Counted from the first letter of the stretch, positions 45,464 through 55,262 are shown. The stretch is DNA of 64,000 nucleotides from [Mycobacterium] nativiensis (GCF_020172685.1 NZ_CP083986.1:1464630-1528629); one strand, 5' to 3'. Translations and numbers: made by a program. Notes: a model not told the origin generated them from the letters alone.

Positions 45464-46630
45464 CTAGCCGTTCAGCTCGAACGCGCCGCCGATCGCCTCG
45501 ATGGCCCGGTCCAGGATCGCCCGGGTCGTCCCGAAGTTCAGGCGAGCGCAGCCGCGGCCGGTTGCCGCTCCGAACGGGATGCCGGGGCTCAGCGCCACCC
45601 GGGCGTCGGCCAGCAGAAGGTCGGCCGGTTCGACGGGCAGGCCCAGCGCCCGAAAGTCCACCCACGCCAGGTAGGTGGCGTCCGGATTGCTGATCCGCAG
45701 CCCCGGCACCGCCGCCGGCAGGGCGTGGGTCAGATGATCGCGGTTGGCCCGCAGGTAGCCCAGCAGTTGATCCAGCCAGTCTCCGCCGTCGGTGTAGGCG
45801 GCGATGTTGGCCCGGATGCCGACGGTGGAGGCCCCCATCGTGTGCAGAAAATTGATCCGGTCCCATGCGTCGGCGTCGCGCTGGTTGGACAGCATCACCT
45901 GAGCGCACATCAGTCCGGGCAGGTTCCAGCCCTTGGACGCCGACATCAGCGTGACGACGGTGTCGGCGGCGGCGTCGGACACCGAGGCCGCCGCTACGTG
46001 CGGCCGGTCGTAGACCAGCGGTGCGTGGATCTCGTCGGCGATCACCCGGGCGCCGTGGCGCGCGGCAATGTCCACGATCGCGCGCAGCTCATCGGCGGTG
46101 AATGCGGTGCCCAGCGGATTGTTCGGATTACACAGGATCAGCGAGCCCGCGCCGGCGGCGAACGCGGCATCAAGGGCGTCAAGATCCATCACGTACCGGC
46201 CGGATTCCTGCTGTGCCATCGGTATTTCCACCCGCTGTCGGCCGGTGACCTGCAGCACGTCGAAGAACGGCATATAGGCCGGAACCGGAAGCACCACCGG
46301 GCTCTCCGGGCGGGTGAGGAACCCGATGACCACCTCCATGCCCTTGAGCACGTCGGGCACCACCCGCACCCATTCCGGGCGGACGGCCCAGCCGTAGCGG
46401 CGCTCGCACCAGCTCGCCACCGCCACCGGCAGCGCGTCGGAACCGAAGACGGGATAGCCGAACTCCTCGTCCTCGACGCAGGCGCGCGCCCCGTCCAGGA
46501 CCGCCGGCGCGGTGGGAAAGTCCATCTCGGCGATCCACAGCGGCAGCACGTCGGGTTCGAAGCGGTTCCACTTGATGGTCTTGCGCGCGCGGAGTTGGTC
46601 GGGGGTCAACGCATCAAAGGCTTCAGCCAC
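45464..46630 (-). CDS. PLP-dependent aminotransferase/C-S lyase of the PatB/MalY type
   Basis: Fold-type I PLP enzyme of 388 residues. The Schiff-base Lys is in [12 protein letters not shown]; the cofactor-phosphate segment is [13 protein letters not shown], and [13 protein letters not shown] contributes the Asp that contacts the pyridine nitrogen. The N-terminal [14 protein letters not shown] segment is characteristic of MalY/PatB cystathionine beta-lyases rather than general aminotransferases. GTG at 46630 gives MAEAFDALT. It is divergent from the cyclase gene, 32 bases away. In M. tuberculosis, amiB2 lies roughly here instead. Confidence 0.87.
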   Translation of the reverse strand: MAEAFDALTPDQLRARKTIKWNRFEPDVLPLWIAEMDFPTAPAVLDGARACVEDEEFGYPVFGSDALPVAVASWCERRYGWAVRPEWVRVVPDVLKGMEVVIGFLTRPESPVVLPVPAYMPFFDVLQVTGRQRVEIPMAQQESGRYVMDLDALDAAFAAGAGSLILCNPNNPLGTAFTADELRAIVDIAARHGARVIADEIHAPLVYDRPHVAAASVSDAAADTVVTLMSASKGWNLPGLMCAQVMLSNQRDADAWDRINFLHTMGASTVGIRANIAAYTDGGDWLDQLLGYLRANRDHLTHALPAAVPGLRISNPDATYLAWVDFRALGLPVEPADLLLADARVALSPGIPFGAATGRGCARLNFGTTRAILDRAIEAIGGAFELNG

Positions 46631-46650
46631 ACCGACAGTCTGCCGCGAGA

Positions 46651-46665
46651 TACGTTTGCGACGTG
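46651..46665 (+). promoter_or_regulatory. Leaderless promoter of the adenylyl cyclase gene
   Basis: TACGTT (46651-46656), six bases, then the GTG start codon at 46663. This matches the mycobacterial TANNNT -10 box with transcription starting on the start codon. No RBS is visible. Confidence 0.6.
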
Positions 46666-47790
46666 GCTGATCCCGAGATCGAAGATTTACTTGACGGGTT
46701 GGAGGGGACCGCGCGTGCCGAACGTGCCGAGCTGATCGAATGGCTGATGGGACAGGGCATCACCGCCGACGAGATCCGCGGCAACGTCTCACCGATGCTG
46801 TTGGCCTCGCGACGGCTGATCGGCGACGACGGTACCTATGTCTCGGCGCGCGAGATCAGTGAATCCACCGGGGTCGAACTCGATCAGCTGCAGCGCCTGC
46901 AGCGCGCGGTCGGTCTGCCCTGGATGGACGATCCGGATGCGCCGGTGCAGATGCGCGCCGACGGCAGCATCGCCGAGCACGCCCGCCGCTTCATCGAGGC
47001 AGGCATCGATGCCGAACAGGCCCTGCTGGTTGCGCGCGTGCTGGCCGACGGGCTGGCGCACACCGCCGACGTGATGCGGTTCACGGTGTTGTCGGCCATC
47101 GGCGAGCCGGGTGTCACCGAGTTGGAGATCGCGCAGCGGTCCCGCGACATGGTGGCCGGGCTGGCGCCGCTGCTGGGCCCGTTCGTCCAGGACATGCTGA
47201 TGATGCAGCTGCGTCACCAGCTCGACACCGACGCCGTCACCGCCGGTGAACGCATGGCGGGCGTGCCGTTGCCGGGGGCGCGGCACGTGGCCGTCGCGTT
47301 CGCCGATCTGGTCGGCTTCACCCGGCTCGGTGAGATGGTGCCGCCCGAGGAGCTGGTTGAGCTGGCTGAACGGCTCACCGTGCTGGGGCAGGAGATCGCC
47401 GTTCCGCCGGTGCGTTTCATCAAGACCATCGGTGATGCGGTGATGTTCGTCAGCCCCGAGCCCGCGGCGCTGGTCGACGCGGTGTTGAAGTTGGTGGAGG
47501 CCGCCCAGGCCGACCAAAGCCTTCCCCGGCTGCGCGCCGGAATCGCGGCAGGGGAGGCGGTGAGCCGCGTCGGCGACTGGTTCGGCAGCCCGGTGAACCT
47601 GGCCAGCCGGGTGACCGGGGTCGCGCGACCGGGCGCGGTACTGGTCGCCGAGCCGGTGCGGGTCGAGCTGGCCGAATCCGACGGATTCCGCTGGTCGTTC
47701 GCCGGGAAGCGTCGCCTCAAGGGGATCAGCGGTGAGGTGAACCTGTACCGGGTCCGGCCAGCGACGAGTACCGACCGCGTCGACGACTGA
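46663..47790 (+). CDS. Class III adenylyl cyclase with N-terminal autoinhibitory domain (Rv1264-like)
   Basis: Makes cAMP from ATP in the cytosol; 375 residues. The N-terminal half (about 1-200) matches the Rv1264 regulatory domain, which in M. tuberculosis inhibits the enzyme at neutral pH. The catalytic domain starts at [19 protein letters not shown], carrying the metal-binding Asp; the second metal Asp is in [13 protein letters not shown], and [21 protein letters not shown] holds the transition-state Asn/Arg. The Lys of the purine-binding pair lies in RFIKTIG. It is transcribed from a leaderless start. Confidence 0.93.
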   Translation: MADPEIEDLLDGLEGTARAERAELIEWLMGQGITADEIRGNVSPMLLASRRLIGDDGTYVSAREISESTGVELDQLQRLQRAVGLPWMDDPDAPVQMRADGSIAEHARRFIEAGIDAEQALLVARVLADGLAHTADVMRFTVLSAIGEPGVTELEIAQRSRDMVAGLAPLLGPFVQDMLMMQLRHQLDTDAVTAGERMAGVPLPGARHVAVAFADLVGFTRLGEMVPPEELVELAERLTVLGQEIAVPPVRFIKTIGDAVMFVSPEPAALVDAVLKLVEAAQADQSLPRLRAGIAAGEAVSRVGDWFGSPVNLASRVTGVARPGAVLVAEPVRVELAESDGFRWSFAGKRRLKGISGEVNLYRVRPATSTDRVDD

Positions 47791-47812
47791 CTCGGGGCCC
47801 AATGCCGGTCGA

Positions 47813-47832
47813 CCGGGGACCATCGGCCCCTG
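47813..47832 (+). promoter_or_regulatory. DosR/DevR-type box upstream of the nitroreductase
   Basis: GGGACCATCGGCCC at 47816-47829 fits the core of the mycobacterial DosR consensus (GGGAC, six-base middle with A/T, GNCCC), set in an extended GC-rich 20-base site. It lies about 57 bases upstream of the start at 47889, a usual distance for an activator. The downstream gene belongs to the Acg family, often in the DosR hypoxia regulon, which supports the call. Confidence 0.6.
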
Positions 47833-47888
47833 GTGCGAGCGATCCCTGACCGGGAGCCTGTGGGTAACGAACCTGCGGGAGGTGGACC

Positions 47889-48866
47889 ATGCTCGACGCG
47901 GCAGTGGAGTCCGAAGTTCTTGCCGATGCGGTGCAGCTGGCCTGCCGGGCGCCGTCGCTGCACAACAGCCAACCCTGGCGGTGGGTGGCTGACCGGGGCC
48001 GGCTCGACCTGTTCTTGGATTCGACCCGGGCGGTATACGGGGACCGATCGGCGCGCGAAGCGTTGATCAGTTGCGGGGCGGTGCTCGACCACCTGCGGGT
48101 GGCGATGGCAGCCGCCGGCTGGACCACCGAGGTGGAGAGGTTCCCGGACCCCCAGCGCCCCGAACATCTGGCCGCGCTCAGCTTCACCGCCGGGGATCGA
48201 GTCACCGATGTGCAGCGTTATCGCGCGAATGCGATCCTGATGCGACGTACCGATCGGCTCCCGTTCATGGCGCCAAGCAACTGGGAACCGTTCGAGACCT
48301 TGCTGCACAGCAGCGTCGACGACCCGGTGCGACTGTGCGTGGTAGCCGACGAGGTGCGGCCCGCGATCGCGGAGGCCTCGCAGCTCTCCGAGGCGCTCCG
48401 CCTGTACGACTCGTCCTACCATGCTGAACTCAACTGGTGGACCGCGCCATTCGAGGTTTCCGACGGCATTCCGGAGAGCGCGCTGGTCTCGGCGGCCGAG
48501 AGTGACCGGGTCGACATCGCGCGGACGTTTCCGGTCACCCACAACCGGGAGCGGCGCATCGAAGTCGGTGACGACCACTCCAAGATCGTGCTGTTGTCCA
48601 CTGACTCCGACGATCCGGAAGATGCGCTGGCCTGTGGCGAGGCATTGTCGACCGTGCTGCTGGAATGCACGATGGTGGGTTTGGCGACGTGCCCGGTGAC
48701 GCACCTGACCGAAGTGCCGGCAGGCCGGGCGATGCTCGCCGGGCTGGTGGGCCGCGATGACCTGCCGCAGATTCTGATTCGGGTCGGTGGCACGCCTGCG
48801 CTGGAGTCGATGCCGGAGCCGACGCCGCGGCGTCCGCTGTCGGATGTTCTAGATCTGAAAGGCTAG
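47889..48866 (+). CDS. Acg-family FMN-binding nitroreductase-like protein
   Basis: A 325-residue protein of the Acg/Rv3131 type: two nitroreductase-like halves in one chain. The N-terminus ACRAPSLHNSQPWRW is the family signature, and the C-terminal half repeats the fold (SDDPEDALACGEALSTVLLECTMVGLATCPVTHLTE). In M. tuberculosis Acg relatives lack reductase activity and may sequester FMN during dormancy (established). ATG at 47889 follows GGGAGG. The DosR-like box upstream predicts induction by hypoxia or nitric oxide. A 19-base inverted repeat follows at 48926. Confidence 0.88.
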   Translation: MLDAAVESEVLADAVQLACRAPSLHNSQPWRWVADRGRLDLFLDSTRAVYGDRSAREALISCGAVLDHLRVAMAAAGWTTEVERFPDPQRPEHLAALSFTAGDRVTDVQRYRANAILMRRTDRLPFMAPSNWEPFETLLHSSVDDPVRLCVVADEVRPAIAEASQLSEALRLYDSSYHAELNWWTAPFEVSDGIPESALVSAAESDRVDIARTFPVTHNRERRIEVGDDHSKIVLLSTDSDDPEDALACGEALSTVLLECTMVGLATCPVTHLTEVPAGRAMLAGLVGRDDLPQILIRVGGTPALESMPEPTPRRPLSDVLDLKG

Positions 48867-49226
48867 CCGGCGCACAGTATTGCGCCGCGATACACCCGTC
48901 ACGTGGCAGAGGACGCCATGAAAATTGCCCGCCTCTGAGCGACAGGTTGTGCCAGGTGTCCCGGTGGGAGCGCCGAACTGGGTCAGGTGTCGCTCAGAGG
49001 CGGGCACTGGTCCACATGGTGCTTGGCCACCGCGACAGCAAACAGGGACAAGTGAAGCAGCTGCCAGAGAAATAGAGGCAGGCCCGGCTGACATGGGGGG
49101 CGTCTTACACGTCCTGCGCGGCTGGCTTTCACCCACTGGACCAGCTCTTCGGTTCGGTCATTACCGGGCCTGCTTCGCGATCGAATGTACGCCGGTGACC
49201 ACTGGTCAGCAATGGTCGATTTTGGC
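48867..49226. other. 360-base intergenic region between convergent genes
   Basis: No gene is seen. It contains the large 19-base inverted repeat (48926-49006) in its first half; the rest (49007-49226) has no recognisable signal. A six-codon ATG frame inside the repeat (48918) is not a plausible gene. Confidence 0.6.
48926..49006. terminator. Perfect 19-base inverted repeat; possible terminator or short mobile repeat
   Basis: TGCCCGCCTCTGAGCGACA (48926-48944) and its exact complement at 48988-49006 flank a 43-base loop. Perfect 19-base arms with such a large loop are unusual for a terminator, and no T-run follows. It lies 60 bases after the nitroreductase stop and about 220 bases after the ABC transporter stop on the other strand. 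A REP-like or MITE-like element is an alternative. Confidence 0.5.
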
Positions 49227-51122
49227 TTACTGCTCAATCGCCCCGGACATCTCCCAGTACGCTCCGCGCCGGGTCAACAGCTCGCTGTGGGTGCCCTGCT
49301 CGACGATCCGGCCCGCCTGTATCACCAGGATCAGATCGGCGTCACGGATCGTCGAAAGCCGGTGCGCGATGATGAAACTGGTCCGTTCTCTGCGCAACTC
49401 CCGCATCGCACGCTGGATGAGCAGTTCGGTACGGGTATCCACCGAGCTGGTCGCCTCGTCGAGGATGAGCAGTTGCGGCCGCGCCAGAAACGCCCGGGCG
49501 ATAGTGATCAGCTGCTTCTCCCCGGCGCTGATTCCGGCCCCGTCGTCGCTCACCCGGGTGGCGTAGCCGTTCGGCAAGGTGTCCACGAATCGGTCGACGT
49601 GGGCGGCGCGCGCGGCGCTGAGCACCTCGTCTTCGCCGGCGTCGGGCCGTCCGTAGCCGATGTTCTCGGCGATCGTCCCGGTGAACAGCCAGGTGTCCTG
49701 CAACACCATGCCGATCGTTGAACGCAGCGCCGACCTGTCCACCGCGGTGATGTCGACGTCGTCGATCAGAATCTGGCCACTGTCGACGTCGTAGAACCGC
49801 ATCAGCAGGTTGACCAGGGTGGTCTTGCCCGCACCGGTCGGCCCGACGATCGCCACCGTGCTGCCCGGCTCCACCACCAGCGACAGGTCCTCGATCACCG
49901 GAACCCCGGGCCGGTAGCTGAAGTTCACGTCGCGGAACTCCACCCGCCCGCGCGGTCCGGAGCCATTGGGTGACAGTGCGACTCCGCTGCCATCCGCCGA
50001 TTCCTCGGGCTCGTCGAGGAACTCGAACACCCGCTCGGCGCTGGCGGCGCCGGACTGCAGCATGTTGTACATCGACGCCAGGTTCCCCAGCGGTTGGTTG
50101 AACTGACGGACGTAGGCGATGAAGGCCTGAATGCTGCCCAAGGTGACTTGCCCGGTGGCCACCTGCAAGCCGCCGACCACCGCGACCGCGACGTACCCGA
50201 GGTTGGCGATCAGGCCGGTCGCCGGTGACACCAGTCCGGAGAGGAACTGGGCCCCGAATCCGGCGCGGTACATGGCGTCGTTGCAGTCGTCGAATCGCTG
50301 CTGGGCCCAGTCCCGGTGCCCGAACGTCCGGACCAGCGTGACACCGCTGTAGGTCTCCTCGATGTGGGCGTTCAGTCGCCCGGTCGCGGCCCACTGCGCG
50401 GCGAACAACCGTTGCGAGCGCCGGGTTATCGCCCGTACCGCCAGCAGCGACACCGGCACACCCAGCAGGGTGATCCCGGCCAGCAGCGGCGAGATGGACA
50501 GCATCATCCCCAACACCACCAGCACGGTCAGCACCGAGCTGAACAGTTGGCTGACCGTCATCGACACCGATGTCGCGGTGTTGTCGACGTCGTTGGTGAC
50601 GCGGCTCAGCAGCTCGCCGCGTCGCTGATTGTCGAAGTAGCGCAGCGGAAGCCGATGCATCTTGTCCTCGACGTCGCGGCGCAGCGATCGCAGGGTGCGC
50701 TGCAGGATCACGTTGAGCAACCTGGCCTGCGTCCAGACCATCAGCGCGGCAATGAGATACAGGCCCATCGCCAGCAGCAGGGTGCGGGCCACCGCAGCGA
50801 AGTCGACGCCCACGCCGGGCACCACATCCATCCCGGACAGCATGTCGGCGTAGGTGCCCCGTCCCTGCGCCCGGGCGGCGTCCACCGCCTGCTGCTTGGT
50901 CATCCCGGCCGGCAGGCCGCGGCCGATCACGCCGTTGAACACCAGGTCGGTGGCGTGACCGAGGATTCGCGGTCCCGCCACGCCGATCGCGATGCCGCAC
51001 AACGACAGGCCGACGACGCCGGCGACCAGTCGGCGCTGCGGGCCGAGCCGGCGGGCCAGACGGATCGCGGTCGTGGAGAAATCGACGGCGCGCGCGCCGG
51101 AATCCGGCATCGGTCCGGTCAT
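49227..51122 (-). CDS. ABC exporter half-transporter, ATP-binding/permease (Rv1272c-like)
   Basis: A 631-residue type IV half-transporter, the same length as I recall for Rv1272c. The N-terminal ABC membrane domain has six helices (first [17 protein letters not shown]) with a long periplasmic loop after helix 1. The ATPase has Walker [10 protein letters not shown], signature ISAGEKQLI (degenerate relative to LSGGQ), Walker [13 protein letters not shown] and switch His in [12 protein letters not shown] at 51122 overlaps the stop of the partner gene. The pair forms a heterodimer; the M. tuberculosis pair is implicated in lipid (fatty acid) import, which the sequence does not show. Confidence 0.93.
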   Translation of the reverse strand: MTGPMPDSGARAVDFSTTAIRLARRLGPQRRLVAGVVGLSLCGIAIGVAGPRILGHATDLVFNGVIGRGLPAGMTKQQAVDAARAQGRGTYADMLSGMDVVPGVGVDFAAVARTLLLAMGLYLIAALMVWTQARLLNVILQRTLRSLRRDVEDKMHRLPLRYFDNQRRGELLSRVTNDVDNTATSVSMTVSQLFSSVLTVLVVLGMMLSISPLLAGITLLGVPVSLLAVRAITRRSQRLFAAQWAATGRLNAHIEETYSGVTLVRTFGHRDWAQQRFDDCNDAMYRAGFGAQFLSGLVSPATGLIANLGYVAVAVVGGLQVATGQVTLGSIQAFIAYVRQFNQPLGNLASMYNMLQSGAASAERVFEFLDEPEESADGSGVALSPNGSGPRGRVEFRDVNFSYRPGVPVIEDLSLVVEPGSTVAIVGPTGAGKTTLVNLLMRFYDVDSGQILIDDVDITAVDRSALRSTIGMVLQDTWLFTGTIAENIGYGRPDAGEDEVLSAARAAHVDRFVDTLPNGYATRVSDDGAGISAGEKQLITIARAFLARPQLLILDEATSSVDTRTELLIQRAMRELRRERTSFIIAHRLSTIRDADLILVIQAGRIVEQGTHSELLTRRGAYWEMSGAIEQ

Positions 51123-52870
51123 GGCTGGCCGCCCACCTCGGCGGTCACCGACTGAGATTCGGCGAACTCCACGTAGGCGGGGCATCCGGCCAGCAGCTCC
51201 TGGTGAGTGCCCGCACCGACGATCCGTCCGTCGTCGATGACGATCACCTGGTCGGCCTGGGCCACCGTCGAGATCCGCTGCGCCACGATGATCACCGTCG
51301 CCGTCGCGGCGGTCTCCCGCAGCGCCGCGCGGACCCGCTCATCGGTGCGGGTGTCCAGCGCCGAGAATGCGTCGTCGAACAGGTAGATCGAGGGCCGGCG
51401 GATCACCGCCCGGGCGATCGCCAGCCGTTGCCGCTGTCCGCCGGACAGGTTGATTCCGCCCTGCGCCACCGGCATCGCCAGCCCGTCAGGGTGCGACGAT
51501 ACGAAGTCGTCGGCGGCGGCCACCCGCAGGGCCTGCCACATCTGTTCGTCGCTGATCGTTGTTCCCGGCGGGGCGCCATAACGCAGGTTGTCGGCGACCG
51601 TGCCGGAGAACAGGTAGCCCCGCTGGGGCACCAGTCCGATACCCGACCACAGTTCCTCGGGGTCGCGCTCGCGCACATCCAGGCCGTCGATCAGTACCGC
51701 GCCGTCGGTCACGTCGCGCAGCCGGCAGATCAGCGACACCAGGGTCGACTTCCCCGAGCCGGTCGAGCCGACCACCGCGGTGGTGGTGCCGGGCAGCGCG
51801 GTCAGCGACACGTCGTGCAGCACGGCCCGGTCGGCGCCGGGGTAGCAGAAGCCGACGCCGGTCAACCGGATCGCGCCGGTGGCCGTCGGCGGGGTCTTGG
51901 GTTGCGCGGGGGTGCCGATCGTCGGCTCGGTGGCCAGCACCTCGCTGATCCGCTCGGCGCACACCGAGGCGCGGGGGAGCACCGCCAGGATCATGGTGGC
52001 CATCAACACGGCCATCAGGATCTGCATGAAATAGGACAGGAACGCGATCAGCGAGCCGACCTGCATCTGCCCGGCATCGATGCGCAGTCCGCCGAACCAG
52101 ATCAACGCAACGCTGGAGGCGTTGATGGTCAGTGTGGTGGCCGGCAGCATCAGCGCCTGCAGGTTGCCGGCCGCCAGCGAGGTGTCCGACAGGGCACGGT
52201 TGGCAAGCGCGAACCGGTCTCGTTCATGCGGTTCGCGGGCGAACGCGCGGATGACCCGGATTCCGGTGAGCTGGTCGCGCAGCACCCGATTGATGTTGTC
52301 GATCAACATCTGCATGCGGCGGAACAGCGGCAGCATCCGCGCCACGATCGCGTAGTTGGCCACCGCCAGCACCGGCACGCTGACCGCCAGCAGCCAGGAC
52401 AACCCGGCGTCCTGGCGCACCGCCATCAGCACCCCGCCGATGCTCATGATCGGCGCGGCCACCAGCACCGTGGTGCCCAGCTGCATCACCAGCTGGATCT
52501 GCCGGACGTCGTTGGTGGTGCGGGTCAGCAGGGTGGGCGTGCCGAACCGGGCGGTCTCGCGCTCGGAGAACCGGATCACCTTGGTGAACACCGCTCGGCG
52601 CAGATCGCGGCTCAGGCCGGTCCCGGTGCGGGCGCTGAAATAGACCGCGGCGACGGCGCACGCCACCTGCAGGGCGCTGACGGCCAGCATGACCGCGCCC
52701 AGCCGGACGATGACGCCCGTGTCGCCGCGGACCACGCCGTCATCGATGATCGTGGCGTTGACGGTGGGCAGGTACAGCGACGCCAGTGTGCTGATCAGCT
52801 GCAACACCATCACCGCCGCGACCGGCCGGCGGTAGGGCCCGATGTAGCAGCGCAGCAGCGCCAGAAGCAT
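51119..52870 (-). CDS. ABC exporter half-transporter, ATP-binding/permease (Rv1273c-like)
   Basis: Partner of the downstream half-transporter, 583 residues. Six helices precede the ATPase, which has Walker [10 protein letters not shown], canonical signature [14 protein letters not shown], and Walker [13 protein letters not shown], where the catalytic Glu after Walker B is Asp-Ala (DDAFS) instead of DE. The switch region reads VAQRISTV, with Gln in place of His. So this subunit carries a degenerate site, as in heterodimeric exporters with one active and one inactive ATP site. ATG at 52870. It is divergent from lprB. Confidence 0.92.
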   Translation of the reverse strand: MLLALLRCYIGPYRRPVAAVMVLQLISTLASLYLPTVNATIIDDGVVRGDTGVIVRLGAVMLAVSALQVACAVAAVYFSARTGTGLSRDLRRAVFTKVIRFSERETARFGTPTLLTRTTNDVRQIQLVMQLGTTVLVAAPIMSIGGVLMAVRQDAGLSWLLAVSVPVLAVANYAIVARMLPLFRRMQMLIDNINRVLRDQLTGIRVIRAFAREPHERDRFALANRALSDTSLAAGNLQALMLPATTLTINASSVALIWFGGLRIDAGQMQVGSLIAFLSYFMQILMAVLMATMILAVLPRASVCAERISEVLATEPTIGTPAQPKTPPTATGAIRLTGVGFCYPGADRAVLHDVSLTALPGTTTAVVGSTGSGKSTLVSLICRLRDVTDGAVLIDGLDVRERDPEELWSGIGLVPQRGYLFSGTVADNLRYGAPPGTTISDEQMWQALRVAAADDFVSSHPDGLAMPVAQGGINLSGGQRQRLAIARAVIRRPSIYLFDDAFSALDTRTDERVRAALRETAATATVIIVAQRISTVAQADQVIVIDDGRIVGAGTHQELLAGCPAYVEFAESQSVTAEVGGQP

Positions 52871-52979
52871 GGGGCTACTGTCGCACACCGATACCGGCCG
52901 GGCGCGGCGGTGGCGGCCGGCGGGCGACACAAACCGACTGGTCACCCGGTGTGTCGTGGTTGAGGCGCGGTGGTGCCGC

Positions 52980-52995
52980 TACAGTGCATCGTGTG
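52980..52995 (+). promoter_or_regulatory. Leaderless promoter of lprB
   Basis: TACAGT (52980-52985), seven bases, then GTG at 52993. This supports GTG 52993 over the upstream GTG at 52984, which would overlap the -10 box itself. Confidence 0.55.
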
Positions 52996-53544
52996 CGGCT
53001 CAAACTGACGGTTCCGGCCCTGGCGGTCGCTGCCGTGATTCCGATGGTCGCCGGATGTTCCGACTCCGGCGGCTCGACCGAAGCTTCCTCCGGCGGGTCC
53101 TCAGCGCCCGCGTCCGAGCAGGGCAGTCACGGGCCATCCTTCCCGCAGTGCGGCGGCATCAGCGATGACACCGTCGCCAACCTGACCAGGGTGTCGGGCC
53201 TGGTCAACACCGCGCAGAACTCGGTGGGCTGCCAGTGGCTGGCCCGCGGCGGGATCATGGGCCCGCACTTCTCCTTCTCCTGGTACCGCGGCAGCCCGAT
53301 CGGGCGTGAACGCAAGACCGAAGAGGTGTCGCGGACCTCGGTGGAGGACATCAACATCGACGGGCACAGTGGGTTCATCGCGATCGGCACCGCGCCGACG
53401 ATGGGCGACAATCTGTGCGAGATCGGCATCCAGTTCAAGGACGATTTCATCGAGTGGTCGGTGAGTTTCGCCCAGAAGCCCTTCCCTGATCCCTGCGACG
53501 TCGCCAAAGAGCTGACCCGCCAGTCGATTGCGAACGCGAAATGA
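52993..53544 (+). CDS. lprB: LprB, DUF3558 lipoprotein
   Basis: Cell-envelope lipoprotein of 183 residues matching Rv1274. The signal peptide ends in MVAGC (Cys22), followed by a Ser/Gly-rich linker and the DUF3558 domain (FPQCGGISDDTVANLTRVSGLVNTAQNSVGCQWLA, FSWYRGSPIGRERKTEEVSR, NIDGHSGFIAIG, CEIGIQF). Function unknown. Its stop overlaps the lprC start (ATGA), giving a coupled two-gene unit. Confidence 0.92.
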   Translation: MRLKLTVPALAVAAVIPMVAGCSDSGGSTEASSGGSSAPASEQGSHGPSFPQCGGISDDTVANLTRVSGLVNTAQNSVGCQWLARGGIMGPHFSFSWYRGSPIGRERKTEEVSRTSVEDINIDGHSGFIAIGTAPTMGDNLCEIGIQFKDDFIEWSVSFAQKPFPDPCDVAKELTRQSIANAK

Positions 53545-54083
53545 CCCGCCGGATTCTGGCCGCCCTCGGGCTGCTGGCCGTGCTGATCGCGCCGACCGGC
53601 TGCTCTCGCGAGGTCGGCGGCACCGCGGTCAAGGCGGGCGCCGGTGACACCAAGCGCAACAACAACTCCGAGCGGCAGTACCCGAACCTCCTCAAGGAGT
53701 GCGAGGTGCTGACCACCGACATCCTGGCCAAGACAGTGGGGGCGGACCCGCTGGATATCCAGAGCACGTTCGTCGGCGCGATCTGCCGCTGGCAGGCGGC
53801 CAACCCGGCCGGGCTGATCGACATCACCCGGTTCTGGTTCGAGCAGGGCAGCTTGGACAACGAGCGCAAGGTCGCTGAGTTCCTGCACTACCAGATCGAG
53901 ACCAAATCCATTGTGGGCGTGCCGTCGATCGTGATGCGGCCCGCGGACCCGAACGGTTCGTGCGGGGTGGCCAGCGACGCCGCCGGCGTGGTCGGCTGGT
54001 GGGTCAATCCGCAGGCGCCCGGGATCGACGCGTGCGAGCAGGCGAACAAGCTGATGGAACTGACGCTCGCGACGAACTCGTAA
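53541..54083 (+). CDS. lprC: LprC, DUF3558 lipoprotein
   Basis: Lipoprotein of 180 residues matching Rv1275, a distant paralogue of LprB. The signal peptide MTRRILAALGLLAVLIAPTGC has Cys21. The domain has LLKECEVLTTDILAKTVG, FVGAICRWQAANPAGLIDITRFWFE, and a C-terminal WWVNPQAPGIDACEQANKLMELTL. Function unknown. It ends the region of shared gene order with M. tuberculosis, and the accessory cluster follows. Confidence 0.92.
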   Translation: MTRRILAALGLLAVLIAPTGCSREVGGTAVKAGAGDTKRNNNSERQYPNLLKECEVLTTDILAKTVGADPLDIQSTFVGAICRWQAANPAGLIDITRFWFEQGSLDNERKVAEFLHYQIETKSIVGVPSIVMRPADPNGSCGVASDAAGVVGWWVNPQAPGIDACEQANKLMELTLATNS

Positions 54084-54117
54084 TCGCGGGTTTCCGGATA
54101 CGGCCGAAAAGTTTCCT

Positions 54118-54137
54118 TTCGAACCGGATGGTTCGAA
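54118..54137. promoter_or_regulatory. Palindrome upstream of the first marR gene (operator candidate)
   Basis: TTCGAAC-CGGATG-GTTCGAA is a perfect inverted repeat with seven-base arms and a six-base centre, in the 219-base gap between lprC and the marR gene. Its size fits a MarR dimer site. It lies about 165 bases before the proposed start. Confidence 0.45.
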
Positions 54138-54288
54138 GTGGAGGTTTTCTGTTGCGGGCCAGACTATCTCGCTGACCAGCGGAATCTGTCGGCGTCGAGA
54201 GTTGCCGAACCCGTTTCGTGCCTGGCCGAAAATGCGGCGAATGCTGAGCATCGCGTGGTTTCGGCGGCGCTCAGGCGGCAGATTTCGC

Positions 54289-54305
54289 TATCGTCGCGCG
54301 CCGTG
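54289..54305 (+). promoter_or_regulatory. Leaderless promoter of the first marR gene
   Basis: TATCGT (54289-54294), eight bases (CGCGCGCC), then GTG at 54303. The layout is nearly identical to that of the second marR gene at 55246-55260. Confidence 0.5.
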
Positions 54306-54791
54306 GACCAGACACCCGGCATGCAGCCCATGCCAACGCTTCCCGGACTCGACAGCGTCGAGCAGCACTGCTGGCAACAGTTTTTGGGCTGTTCGCTCAA
54401 TCTGATGGCGGCGTTGAACGTGCGCTTGAAGGGCGACCACGATCTGACCATTCGTGACGTGATGTTGCTGGACCTGCTCAGCAGGCCGGACAGCCGGGGC
54501 CGCCGGATCCGAGCCCTGGCCCAGCGGATGCGGGTGTCGCCGGGGATGATGTCCGCCCACATCCGGCGGATGGAGGCCCGCGGGTTGGTCGACCGCAGCC
54601 CCAATCGGGCTGACCCGCGGGGCTTTCTGCCCACGGTGACCGGTGAGGGCCACGCACGCCTGTACGCGGTGTTGGAGACCTATGCGCAGGGTGTGCGCGC
54701 TCACTACCTCGACCAACTGCAGCGCGAGCAAATGATGAGCCTGGTCGACAGCTGCCGGCGGATCAACGATTCGCTCGCCGCTCAGGGGTGA
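54303..54791 (+). CDS. MarR-family transcriptional regulator 1
   Basis: Winged-helix regulator of 162 residues. It begins VDQTPGMQPMPTLPGLDSVEQHCWQQFL. The DNA-binding region is RIRALAQRMRVSPGMMSAHIRRMEARGLVDRSPNRADPRGFLPTVTGEG, including the wing with D-PRG. The C-terminal helix ends CRRINDSLAA. GTG at 54303 is selected because protein similarity with the second marR product begins just after it and a -10 hexamer sits 8 bases upstream; a longer frame back to 54138 exists. Targets are unknown, probably itself and the following envelope genes. Confidence 0.8.
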   Translation: MDQTPGMQPMPTLPGLDSVEQHCWQQFLGCSLNLMAALNVRLKGDHDLTIRDVMLLDLLSRPDSRGRRIRALAQRMRVSPGMMSAHIRRMEARGLVDRSPNRADPRGFLPTVTGEGHARLYAVLETYAQGVRAHYLDQLQREQMMSLVDSCRRINDSLAAQG

Positions 54792-55259
54792 TCGACGCCC
54801 GTCAGTACCTCTTAGCGGCGGCGTCCCGACTGCTGTACGGCGGTGGGGTGGGCCGGTTTTCGGCATGACGAGCCTTTGCCACGCGATGTTTGCAAGGTGC
54901 TCCGCTGACCCTGCAACAAATCATTACTCCATGTTGCGTTAGTAGGATATGCAGCAAAGTTCAAGATTGGGTCTTTACCTGCGATGAGCTGAGGTTTAGT
55001 CTATTCCGAACGGGGTGTGGCTATTCACAACATATGCTGGAACACGTTTCAGAATTCTACTGACGAGTAGTTTTCACCTTGAAGTAGATAGTTCAATTCG
55101 GCTGTTTTCTGGCCGGGATCGAAGTGCCGTATGACCAGCGTGTTATCGCCAGCGAAACATAGCCGACCATCGTTGTGGGCCGACGGATCCGCCCCGACCC
55201 GGGAGTTTGCCGAAGTTTCTTCGCCGATCCGGCGATGTCGTTGGATACCGTCGCCCGCC
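54792..55259. other. 468-base AT-richer spacer between two marR genes
   Basis: No convincing gene. Base composition is clearly less GC-rich than flanking genes (for example 54920-55100). It holds an inverted repeat at 55079-55096 and the -10 hexamer of the next gene. An upstream in-frame ATG at 55131 would extend the second MarR protein by 43 residues without similarity to its paralogue. Confidence 0.5.
55079..55096. promoter_or_regulatory. Inverted repeat upstream of the second marR gene
   Basis: TTGAA-GTAGATAG-TTCAA, a perfect five-base dyad with an AT-rich centre, about 165 bases before the proposed start. That is the same distance as the palindrome at 54118-54137 from the first marR gene. 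A weak repressor-site candidate. Confidence 0.3.
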
Positions 55260-55262
55260 GTG
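55246..55262 (+). promoter_or_regulatory. Leaderless promoter of the second marR gene
   Basis: TACCGT (55246-55251), eight bases (CGCCCGCC), then GTG at 55260, paralleling the first marR gene. Confidence 0.5.

Noticed and set aside
48918..48938. Tiny frame MKIARL inside the inverted repeat
   Set aside because: Six codons only, no RBS, and it overlaps a perfect inverted repeat; chance occurrence.
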